Shown: positions 44,510 to 51,704 of the stretch, piece after piece
How positions within the stretch are numbered: the stretch's first letter is position 1
Layout of the letters: each line of letters begins with the position of its first letter
Assembly (NCBI GenBank): GCA_963812505.1
Contig: CAWEVM010000031.1
Coordinates: 1-64,000, forward strand
Reading direction: 5' to 3'
From: JAMXLO01 sp963812505
GTDB lineage: Bacteria; Pseudomonadota; Alphaproteobacteria; Acetobacterales; Acetobacteraceae
Length of the DNA: 64,000 bases
Program-made: the position numbers and the translations under genes
The notes under the pieces: generated by a model
Databases searched by the model: none
What the model was told of the DNA's origin: nothing
The model's input: only the letters and a program-made list of their open reading frames with translations

Positions 44510-45853
44510 TCAGCCTACAAGGGTTTGGTCGATCTCGGCCAAGGCCGCGCCGAGCGTTTCACGGATCGCGACGGGCTCTTTGAGCGGATTGTCATCGAGG
44601 ACCCGGGTCAGCGCATCCATTTTCAGGTAGTCACTGAATTCGCTGATCAGGCGGCGCGCCTTCGCGCGCGCATCGGGCTGCCGGTCTGGCGCTGCGCCAT
44701 CGACTTCGCTGAGCGCGGTCAGCAGCGCCGCGCTCCGTTCACTGGTGGTCCCATTCAGATCGAATGTCGCGAGACGCTGGAGGTCCGGGTCGGGCATGCC
44801 GCTGAGGCGTTCCCTCAGGGTGCCGATCTGTTCCGCGGTCCTTTCGCGTGCTGCGGCCCAGATCTCGCGGCCGCGGATCGACACATACGACGATGGCGGC
44901 TTGCGAAGCGGACGACGGGGCGCCGCCTTTGAAGGCGTGCTCGCTGCTACGAGGGCATCCAGCGCGCGGCGCAGTGACTCTATTCCGGCGGCTGCATAGG
45001 CGAGGTTGCCGGTCTTGATGTTGACGTTGGCTTCGCGCGCCTGTTTGGCCAGCGCCTCCTTTTGCGCACGGTCAGCGACGTAGGCGACGCGAGGCACCAG
45101 GACGGCAAGTGCTGCGGACAGTGCCGCGGCGTCGGGCCGCGCCTCTACCGTTGGCGGCGGGGCAGGCGGTGGAGGGGGTGCCGCCGCCGGCTCGGCTTCG
45201 GTCGGTTGAGCGGGCGCGGTATCGCCGCCGCCCGGAACCGCATCGAGCGCGCGGCGCAGCAATTCGATGCCGACAGCGGCATAGGTGAGATTACCGACCT
45301 TGATGTTGACGTTGGCTTCGCGCGCCTGTTTGGCAAACACCTCCTTTTGCGTGGCATCAGCGACGTCCGCGATGCGGCGGACGAGCGCCGCCAATGCCTG
45401 TGCCAACGCCGACGCATCTGGTTTCGAGTCACCTTCGGTCGCAGAGCCAGGGGCGCCACCCTGCTGCGCACCTTCCTCCTCGGCCGCGGTCTCCACCGGC
45501 GTGCCGTCCCCCAGCAGGATCTGCACCTTGCGGAAGCCGGTGCCCTTCAGCGTCTTCACCAACCGGCGCGCCATGCTGGTGACCGCCTTGTTGAGCATGA
45601 ACTTGACCAGCGTGGGATCGTCATCGGTATCGACCATCGCCGTGCCGAAGCGGGTGTTGAAGGCGGTGGGAAACTGCTTCTGCAAATCGCCCTGCAGCGA
45701 CTTGGCGGAGCGATGCGGCGAGAGCATCAACAACGCGACACTCTTGTCGTCGCCGATGCCGAGTGCGCAGTTGACCGGTTCCTGTTTTGACTTGAGCAGA
45801 AACCGCTTCATCTCTGCGTGGTCCATCCCGGTCGGTGGTGTTTCGGCTGCCAT
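44510..45853 (-). CDS. Modular island protein B (conserved N-domain + two repeats + helical C-module)
   Basis: A 447-residue paralogue of modular protein A. Residues 14-126 are nearly identical to A. After that it diverges, but keeps the same plan. The repeats are ALAALVRRIADVADATQKEV to REANVNIKVGNLTYAAVGIE, and LAVLVPRVAYVADRAQKEAL to REANVNIKTGNLAYAAAGIE. A Pro-rich linker lies between them. The C-module starts near IWAAARERTAEQIGTLRERL and ends AAIRETLGAALAEI-like (actual PVAIRETLGAALAEIDQTLV). It heads a three-gene minus-strand unit with the alpha/beta hydrolase and the unknown helical protein. No signal peptide. Probably an adaptor, chaperone or carrier for the following effector candidate. 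Confidence 0.8.
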   Translation of the reverse strand: MAAETPPTGMDHAEMKRFLLKSKQEPVNCALGIGDDKSVALLMLSPHRSAKSLQGDLQKQFPTAFNTRFGTAMVDTDDDPTLVKFMLNKAVTSMARRLVKTLKGTGFRKVQILLGDGTPVETAAEEEGAQQGGAPGSATEGDSKPDASALAQALAALVRRIADVADATQKEVFAKQAREANVNIKVGNLTYAAVGIELLRRALDAVPGGGDTAPAQPTEAEPAAAPPPPPAPPPTVEARPDAAALSAALAVLVPRVAYVADRAQKEALAKQAREANVNIKTGNLAYAAAGIESLRRALDALVAASTPSKAAPRRPLRKPPSSYVSIRGREIWAAARERTAEQIGTLRERLSGMPDPDLQRLATFDLNGTTSERSAALLTALSEVDGAAPDRQPDARAKARRLISEFSDYLKMDALTRVLDDNPLKEPVAIRETLGAALAEIDQTLVG

Positions 45854-45910
45854 GTCCGTGGCCTCACTGCATTCGATGCAGGTCTCGTCGCATGCGGTAT
45901 TCGCCGGCGG

Positions 45911-45926
45911 GTATGACTGGAATCAC
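45911..45926. promoter_or_regulatory. Palindromic operator candidate, site 2
   Basis: GTATGACTGGAATCAC with TGA-N6-TCA, centred about 66 bases before the start codon of modular protein B. It matches sites 1 and 3 at 11-12 of 16 positions. CACCGG follows here and at site 3. Confidence 0.55.
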
Positions 45927-46143
45927 CGGCGCTCCAGGCGGCCGCGGACTGAATGCCGATCGCTGGGCGCGAGTGCAAAGAGGACCTCGGTAGTGAGCAT
46001 GCCCGAGCGGAGCGAGCCATGCCTTGTGGAGTGTTGGCGGGAGGTGGATCTCTGGGCCGGCCGGCTCACAGGCACTGCCTGCCCCACTGCGACGCCACCG
46101 CGTGCGACGCCGGCCGGGCCGCTAACCTGAGACCCGTGGTCGC

Positions 46144-46670
46144 TCAAACCTCAGCCACAACACCGAGGGCGCTGAGCAGATCGCCTCGGAGCGATGCGAA
46201 GCGTGCGCCGGTATTCCGCCAGGGATGAGGCAGACCCACGACCTGATCAAGGATAATGCGACCTTACTCCATGACCAGCACCCGGTCCGCGAGGACGAGT
46301 ACCTCATCCACACCGTGCGTCACCATCAGAACCGTAGGGCGATGCCTCTCCGCCAGCCGGAACAGCAAGCAGTTCGTGCATGCGAAGCCGCGTCGGCGCG
46401 TCAAGGGCGCCGAACGGTTCGTCGGCTTGAGGCCGGTCGCACAGCGAGGCCATACTCCGGCCCCGACAGTTGCCAGGCGGCGACGATCAGAATGCGCTCG
46501 CCCGCGCCTTGTGCCTGGATTGGTGGCGTGTTTCCTATGGTCACGAGGTCGAGCGCGCCGGCGCGAAATGCTTCCAGAACCGCAGGGCCGCCGAGGAAAT
46601 TCTCATAGGTAACTTTTTTCGCAAGCCTTGCCTGTGCTTTCGCCCGCGAAAGGACGCCAACCTCGCGCAT
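46144..46670 (-). pseudogene. Relic of a sulfonate/nitrate-type ABC transporter (binding protein + ATPase fragments)
   Basis: Fragments of two genes are joined. First comes part of a periplasmic binding protein of the SsuA/TauA type: KKVTYENFLGGPAVLEAFRA and GALDLVTIGNTPPIQAQGAG. Then, after a frame change, comes the C-terminal part of the ATPase: DEPFGALDAPTRLRMHELL, RHRPTVLMVTHGVDEVLVLA and DRVLVME, followed by an in-frame stop and GRIILDQVVGLPHPWRNTGA. The permease and most of both proteins are missing, so a deletion removed the middle. It is non-functional and marks past rearrangement next to the VapBC pair. Confidence 0.65.
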
Positions 46671-46679
46671 GCGAATTCC

Positions 46680-47084
46680 TTACTCTCCGATCAATCGCAG
46701 CCTCTCGCCACGCGCCGCATTGACGAGATCCGTATCGAGTGTCGCGAGCAGAACCCCTTCCCGCTGTGCCAGCTCGAGATAGCTCGCCTCATAGACCGTC
46801 AGCCGGTGCCGCCTAGCCAGCGTGAGGATCGCCGCCTCGTCAGGAGTGCGGTCGATGGTCACCCCCAGCCGAGCCAGCCCGCGCAGAAAGACCGTCACAT
46901 CGGCCTCGGTCAGCCGACCGCGGCGCTCATTGACGATCAGCGTGTTGCGCACCTCGAACCACCAAAGGCTTGGTACGAGCGCCTCATCGCTGCGAATACG
47001 CTCGAGGGCCAGCGCTGCGACAGGATGATCCTCGTCCTCGAAGGCCCAACACGCCGCAATGGAGGCATCGATGACGAACGGCAT
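46680..47084 (-). CDS. vapC: VapC-type PIN-domain toxin
   Basis: A 134-residue ribonuclease of the PIN-domain VapC family, the toxin of a type II toxin-antitoxin pair that cleaves RNA. The acidic active-site residues are visible as Asp6 in VIDASIAACW, Glu in LWWFEVRNTLIV, Glu in VYEASYLELA, and Asp in LLATLDTDLV. Length is typical. Its ATG overlaps the stop of the antitoxin gene by one base, giving coupled translation. It sits in the island just before the second T6SS half and may help keep the island in the genome. Confidence 0.92.
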   Translation of the reverse strand: MPFVIDASIAACWAFEDEDHPVAALALERIRSDEALVPSLWWFEVRNTLIVNERRGRLTEADVTVFLRGLARLGVTIDRTPDEAAILTLARRHRLTVYEASYLELAQREGVLLATLDTDLVNAARGERLRLIGE

Positions 47085-47341
47085 CAGTACTTGTGCCCTT
47101 CGTGACGAGCCGACAGCAGCTCGGCCAGAGTGATCTTTCCAGTGTGCCTGCGCAGCGCCCGGATGCTCTGGATCGCCCGATCGATCTCTTCCTGCCGGCG
47201 ATGCGCCTCGGGCACCAGTCGGGCAATGGCGCGGCCATGGCGGGTAATGACGATCGTCTCACCACGCTCCACGTCATCGAGGAGCTGGGGGAGGTGGGTC
47301 TTGGCCTCGGAAGCCTGGATTTCGCGCATGATGGTTGCCAT
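47084..47341 (-). CDS. vapB: Phd/YefM-type antitoxin partner of VapC
   Basis: An 85-residue antitoxin. The N-terminal DNA-binding Phd/YefM fold is seen in MREIQASEAKTHLPQLLDDV and ERGETIVITRHGRAIARLVP. The C-terminal tail (IRALRRHTGKITLAELLSA) should bind and block the toxin. Such proteins also repress their own promoter. A second ATG at codon 5 (MREIQ) is an alternative start. Upstream, two copies of a TTGACTGGTCGATTCGACTG-like sequence (47346-47367) may be the operator. Confidence 0.9.
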   Translation of the reverse strand: MATIMREIQASEAKTHLPQLLDDVERGETIVITRHGRAIARLVPEAHRRQEEIDRAIQSIRALRRHTGKITLAELLSARHEGHKY

Positions 47342-47415
47342 GGTTTGACTGGTCGATTCGACTGGTCAATATATGTGGATTGAGCGCGCCACGTCAAATC
47401 GCCTGGGCGCGTGAC

Positions 47416-47431
47416 GTATGATCCGAGTCAC
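47416..47431. promoter_or_regulatory. Palindromic operator candidate, site 3
   Basis: GTATGATCCGAGTCAC with TGA-N6-TCA, centred about 62 bases before the ATG of the TssB/TssC fusion gene. It matches sites 1 and 2 in sequence and spacing, which links the second T6SS half to the island genes. Confidence 0.55.
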
Positions 47432-47485
47432 CGGCCCTCCTGAGCCGCGCTGCTAAAGCCCCGAAACTCAGTCGGGAGTGACGTC

Positions 47486-49279
47486 ATGCGCTACGAGGTC
47501 AGCTTTGGCAGCATCAGCCGTGCACCGCGCGCCGCGGCGGCAGGTGCAAAATTCCGCCTGGCCCTGCTCGGCGATTTCTCGGGACGCGCCAACGCGGGCC
47601 GGCTGGAGACCGGTGCCGCGCTCGCCGCGCGCAAGCCGATCAAGGTCGATGTCGACAACTTCGACCAGGTCATCGAGCGCATGCAGCTATCGCTCGCGCT
47701 GCCGTTGGCCGAGGACGGCGGCGCGGTCACCGTGCCGATCCGGAGCCTCGACGATTTTCATCCCGATCAGCTCGCCGAGAACGTGGCTCTGTTCGAGCAG
47801 CTGCTTGATCTGCGGCGCAGGCTGGGCAGCCGCACCGGCTTCGATCGCGCGGCCAAGGAGGTGTTGTCCTGGAGCGGCGGCGCCCCGTTGCCGCGGGCGC
47901 CCCGCAAGGCACGCGGCGCGGCCGTCGCCTCCGATCGCCGGCTGTCGGATTTCGCGCGCCTGGTCGGCCGCCCGGCCGTGGCGGACGCCGAGGAAGCCTC
48001 GGTCGATGACCTGATCCGCCGCCTGGTCGGCCCTTACATCCAGCCGAAGCGCGATGCGCGCCAGGATCAGCTCATCGCGCGCGTCGACGAGGCGCTGTCG
48101 GCGGCGATGCGCCGGGTGCTGCACCACCCCGACTTCCAGGCCGCCGAGGCGATCTGGCGCGGCATCGAGTTCCTGGTGCGCCGCATCGAGACCGGCGCGC
48201 GCATGGAGATCGTGCTCTATGACGTCTCCGCCGAGGAGTTCGCCGCCGACCTCGCCGCGACCGATGCGCTGGAGGAGACCGGGCTGTACGGCATGCTGGT
48301 GGAGCAGCCGGCGCTGGATGTGACGCAGGGTCCGCTGTCGGCGATCATCGGCCTCTACGGCTTCGAGCTGGCGCCACCGCATGCCGACCTGCTGGGCCGC
48401 GTCGCACGCATCGCCGCGGCGGCCCGCGCGCCGTTCGTGGCCGGGATCGATCCCGACGCGCTCAAGACCCGGTTCCACGACCAGCATCCGCTGATCAAGG
48501 ACGCCTGGTCGGCGCTGCATGAGTTGCCTGAGGCGGCGTATCTCGGGCTCGCCGCGCCGCGCTTCCTGCTGCGCCCGCCCTACGGCCGCAAGAGTGACCC
48601 GATCGACGCCTTCGGCTTCGAGGAGTTCACCCCGCAAGGCGGCCTCGGCGCCATGCTGTGGGGCCATCCGGCGCTGCTGTCCGGCCTGCTGCTGGCGGAG
48701 ACCTGGCTGCAGCAGGGCAAGGCGATGCGGCTGGGCACGGTGATGGGCGTCGGGGAGATGCCCTATTTCGTCTACGCCGGAGCCGACGGCGATCAGGTCG
48801 CCCTGCCCTGCACCGAGCGGCTCTACACCGAGCGCGAGGCGGTTCAGGTGGCAGCGTACCGGGTCATGCCGCTGCTGTCCCTGCGCGGCCGACCGGAGGT
48901 GCGGCTCGGCGGCTTCACGTCGCTCGCCGGCGGGACGCTTGCCGGGTTCTGGGCGCCGGCGGAGATAACTCCCCCGCATACCGTCGCCGATGCCGCGCCG
49001 GACGCCGCGTCGGAACCGGATCAGTCAGAACCAGAGACATCCGCGGCCGCTGCTGAGCCGGCAGATCCAGGCATCACCGCGGGGGCGACTGATGACCTTG
49101 ACGCGATGCTTGCCGGCCTGAGTGCGCCGGCCCCTGCTGCGGCGGATACCGCTGAGGCCAAGGGGGGAGAGGTCGATGAACTCGACGCGCTGCTTGCCGG
49201 TCTGAATGCGCCGGCGCCGGCAGCCGCGCCGGATGCTCCCGAGGCCGACCTCGACGCGTTGCTCGCGTCGTTGAAGTAG
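47486..49279 (+). CDS. TssB/TssC fusion protein with C-terminal LDALL repeats
   Basis: A 597-residue T6SS sheath-related protein. Residues 1-115 resemble TssB: FRLALLGDFSGRANAG, then KPIKVDVDNFDQVIERMQLS and RSLDDFHPDQLAENVALFEQ. Residues about 190-490 resemble TssC: RRVLHHPDFQAAEAIWRGIE, FLVRRIETGARMEIVLYDVS and EAAYLGLAAPRFLLRPPYGR. An Ala/Pro/Glu-rich tail carries three copies of a short motif: DDLDAMLAGL (536-545), DELDALLAGL (564-573), ADLDALLASL (587-596). A similar DIDALLGD occurs in the FHA protein downstream. It probably has a special role at sheath start, cap or membrane rather than as bulk sheath. GGGAG precedes the ATG. Confidence 0.85.
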   Translation: MRYEVSFGSISRAPRAAAAGAKFRLALLGDFSGRANAGRLETGAALAARKPIKVDVDNFDQVIERMQLSLALPLAEDGGAVTVPIRSLDDFHPDQLAENVALFEQLLDLRRRLGSRTGFDRAAKEVLSWSGGAPLPRAPRKARGAAVASDRRLSDFARLVGRPAVADAEEASVDDLIRRLVGPYIQPKRDARQDQLIARVDEALSAAMRRVLHHPDFQAAEAIWRGIEFLVRRIETGARMEIVLYDVSAEEFAADLAATDALEETGLYGMLVEQPALDVTQGPLSAIIGLYGFELAPPHADLLGRVARIAAAARAPFVAGIDPDALKTRFHDQHPLIKDAWSALHELPEAAYLGLAAPRFLLRPPYGRKSDPIDAFGFEEFTPQGGLGAMLWGHPALLSGLLLAETWLQQGKAMRLGTVMGVGEMPYFVYAGADGDQVALPCTERLYTEREAVQVAAYRVMPLLSLRGRPEVRLGGFTSLAGGTLAGFWAPAEITPPHTVADAAPDAASEPDQSEPETSAAAAEPADPGITAGATDDLDAMLAGLSAPAPAAADTAEAKGGEVDELDALLAGLNAPAPAAAPDAPEADLDALLASLK

Positions 49280-49308
49280 CAACGGGGGAAAGCGGTACCA
49301 TGCAGTCT

Positions 49309-49875
49309 CTATTGGCCGAGCAGGATGTCGACCCGCTGGCTTTCCTGCGCCATGCCGGGCACCTCGCTCACCGCGCGCCGAACGCGGCTGATCCGTTCGC
49401 GGGGCACGCCGTTGGCAGCAAGCTGGTCCTCGATCAACTGGGCGCGCAGCCGCGAGAGATCGGCGATCGCCTGCGGGCCGGCCGGGTCCAGGTACTCGGC
49501 GAGGGTGACAGTTGCCTCGGGCCGCTGGTTCGCCTGGGCCGCGGCGGCCGCAATGACAGCCAGCGCGGCCTGGTCCAGCAACACCGACCACGGGCCGAAC
49601 ATGACCGCGTGGTCAGGCGATGCCCCGCGCGTCGCTCCAATGACGCGGGCCACGATGTTCGGATGCACCAGCCACGGCATGCCGGCCGAAGGGTCGCCGC
49701 CATGCTGCGCCCACTGATCGCGGACGGCGGCGACACTTTGGCATGGCACCAACTCGACGCTGACATCGGGCGACAGCGTGTTTGCGAGGAGGTCGTCGAG
49801 ATGCTCCTCGCCGCTGACCAGCCAGACACGGCCTTCGAACTCGGCCAGCAGGATATCGGCCACACAGTCCTCCAT
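49309..49875 (-). CDS. T6SS-associated protein with OmpA-like C-terminus
   Basis: A 188-residue protein on the strand opposite to its T6SS neighbours. No signal peptide is visible. The first part (MEDCVADILLAEFEGRVWLV, SGEEHLDDLLANTLSPDVSV) is unassigned. The last 60 residues have the OmpA/MotB-like pattern: VTLAEYLDPAGPQAIADLSR, then LRAQLIEDQLAANGVPRERI and QESQRVDILLG. The family binds peptidoglycan, but without an export signal that is doubtful. An in-frame GTG one codon upstream is an alternative start. Its start lies 41 bases from the divergent FHA gene, so they share a control region. The plus-strand frame here is much less protein-like. Confidence 0.65.
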   Translation of the reverse strand: MEDCVADILLAEFEGRVWLVSGEEHLDDLLANTLSPDVSVELVPCQSVAAVRDQWAQHGGDPSAGMPWLVHPNIVARVIGATRGASPDHAVMFGPWSVLLDQAALAVIAAAAAQANQRPEATVTLAEYLDPAGPQAIADLSRLRAQLIEDQLAANGVPRERISRVRRAVSEVPGMAQESQRVDILLGQ

Positions 49876-49916
49876 CACTCAGAGCGACTGATTGCACAGG
49901 AGGGGAAGTAAGCATC

Positions 49917-51207
49917 ATGCCGCTGATTCTCACATTGGAACAGGTCAAAGGCTCCTCTGACGTCCAGATAAGCGGCGGTCGTGAGACCCGCACCCTGGAT
50001 GAAGGAAGGCTCACCATCGGGCGGGGATCCGGAAACGATTGGGTGCTCGCGGACCCCCAGCACCATTTGTCCAGAACGCACTGCGTCGTCGCCTTCGTCG
50101 ACGGCAGCTACGTGCTGACCGATCTCAGCACCAATGGCGTGTTCGTCAACGGCGCGGCGAACTCGCTGTCGCCGGATCGCCGCCTTGTGCTGGCAGACGG
50201 CGACGAGATCCGGCTCGGGAGTTACCGGATCACTGTGGCGGAAACTGTGCCATCGGTGACGCCGGCGGCCGATGCGGACGATTCGCTCATCCCGCAGCCA
50301 GGGGCCGGCTTTGCCTACCCGTTCGCTACCCAACCGGCAGTGCGCGAGGACGACCCGTTCGACCGCATCGATGCAGTGCGGTGCGGCGGGCGCGCGGATC
50401 CAGAGGATGACCTGTTCCGTGGCGCCGACTCGCTCGATGTCTGGCAGGGACCGTCGCAGCCCGACAACGCGGACGCTCCGCTGCACGCTCTCGCTTCACC
50501 AAAGTTCCTCATTCCCGCGCATCTGGACGACGCCGACATCGATGCGCTGCTGGGCGACACCCCGCCGAGTGAGGTGGCGCGCCCGCCCCCTCCGATGTCG
50601 GCTGCGGCGCCGCCTGCCCGTCCGCCCACCGATGCCAGCGCACAGCTCAACCAGTTCCTAGAAGGTGCCGGCGTGCGCCTCGATCCTGACACGGACCCGC
50701 AGGCCGTGCTGCGCACCGCTGGCGAGGTGTTCCGCGCCATGGTGGAAGGGCTTCGGGCGGTGCTGATGTCCCGCGCCGCCATCAAGCGCGAGTTTCGCGC
50801 CGACCAGACCCTGCTGCGGCCCTCCGACAACAATCCGCTCAAATTCGCTGTCACGTCGGAGGAGGCGATCGCAGCGCTGCTGCGGCCGGGGCGGCCCGGC
50901 TACCTGCAACCGCTTGCCGCGACCTCTGAGGCCTTCGCCGATCTGAAGGCGCACGAACTGGCAGTCATGGCCGGCCTGCAGACCGCGCTGACCAATTTGC
51001 TCCGTCGCATCAATCCCAATGCGCTGGAGGAGCAGCACCGTGCCGGGACCGGTCGGCAGCCTGCTCCCCCTCGCCCACAAGGCGCGCTGCTGGGAGCAGT
51101 ACCGGACGACCTACAAGGAGATCACCCGAGAGGCGGAGGACAGCTTTTCGCTCGCATTTGGCCGCGACTTCGCCCGCGCCTACGAGCAGCAGGCGCGGCG
51201 GGTCTGA
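49917..51207 (+). pseudogene. tagH: T6SS FHA-domain protein TagH, frame break near 51041
   Basis: T6SS-associated forkhead-associated protein that binds phosphothreonine and in other bacteria takes part in post-translational T6SS control. The FHA domain is at residues about 20-105: GRLTIGRGSGNDWVLADPQH, LSRTHCVVAF, STNGVFVNG and LADGDEIRLGSYRI. A motif DIDALLGD (207-214) echoes the TssB/TssC fusion tail. The conserved C-terminal domain runs from LNQFLEGAGVRL to INPNALEEQ; one extra base near 51041 breaks it. After correction it continues GPVGSLLPLAHKARCWEQY, EITREAEDSFSLAFGRDFAR and stops at 51207, giving 429 residues. Uncorrected, it would fuse in frame to TssJ. The stop overlaps the tssJ start (TGATG). 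Confidence 0.85.
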
Positions 51208-51680
51208 TGCGACCGTTCATCATCCTCGGCGTGCTGACCGCGATTGCCGCGTGCAGCGCGCCACCCAAACCGCCGCCGCCGACAGTGGTCGAGCTCACGC
51301 TGACCGCGACGCCGGACGTCAATCCGACGCCGTCCGGCCAAGGGGCGCCAATACAGGGCGCGCCGCTGGTCGTGCGCGTCTACCAGCTTGGCTCGACCAG
51401 CGCGTTCACCGGGGCGGAGTTCTTTCCGCTGTTCAACCAGGACCAGGCGACCCTCGGGACCGATCTGGTCAAGCGGGATGAGCTGACCCTGGTGCCCGGC
51501 CAGACAAAGACCCTGACGCTGACACCGACCGAGCCGGTGAAGGCGGTCGGGGTATTCGCCGCCTATCGCGACTTCCAGCACGCGACGTGGCGCGGCAGCG
51601 CCGATGTGCCGCCGCACCAGACGACGAAGGTCACGGTGACGGCCGCCGGCGACGGCATCTCCGTCAAGCCGCAGCAATAA
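51207..51680 (+). CDS. tssJ: T6SS outer-membrane lipoprotein TssJ
   Basis: A 157-residue lipoprotein that anchors the TssJLM membrane complex in the outer membrane. The signal sequence is MRPFIILGVLTAIAACS with lipidated Cys16. The mature part has the transthyretin-like fold marks of TssJ: VVELTLTATPDVNP, APLVVRVYQLGSTSAFTGAE then FFPLFNQDQATLGTDLVKRD, and KAVGVFAAYRDFQHATWRG. It starts one base inside the tagH stop and is 24 bases ahead of tssK. Confidence 0.94.
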   Translation: MRPFIILGVLTAIAACSAPPKPPPPTVVELTLTATPDVNPTPSGQGAPIQGAPLVVRVYQLGSTSAFTGAEFFPLFNQDQATLGTDLVKRDELTLVPGQTKTLTLTPTEPVKAVGVFAAYRDFQHATWRGSADVPPHQTTKVTVTAAGDGISVKPQQ

Positions 51681-51704
51681 CCGGGTGAGCAGGGGGGCAC
51701 GCAG

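Noticed and set aside
49917..51680. A genuine TagH-TssJ fusion protein
   Set aside because: The frame stays open only because of an extra base. The alternative frame holds the conserved TagH C-terminus with a proper stop, and TssJ has its own start and lipoprotein signal.
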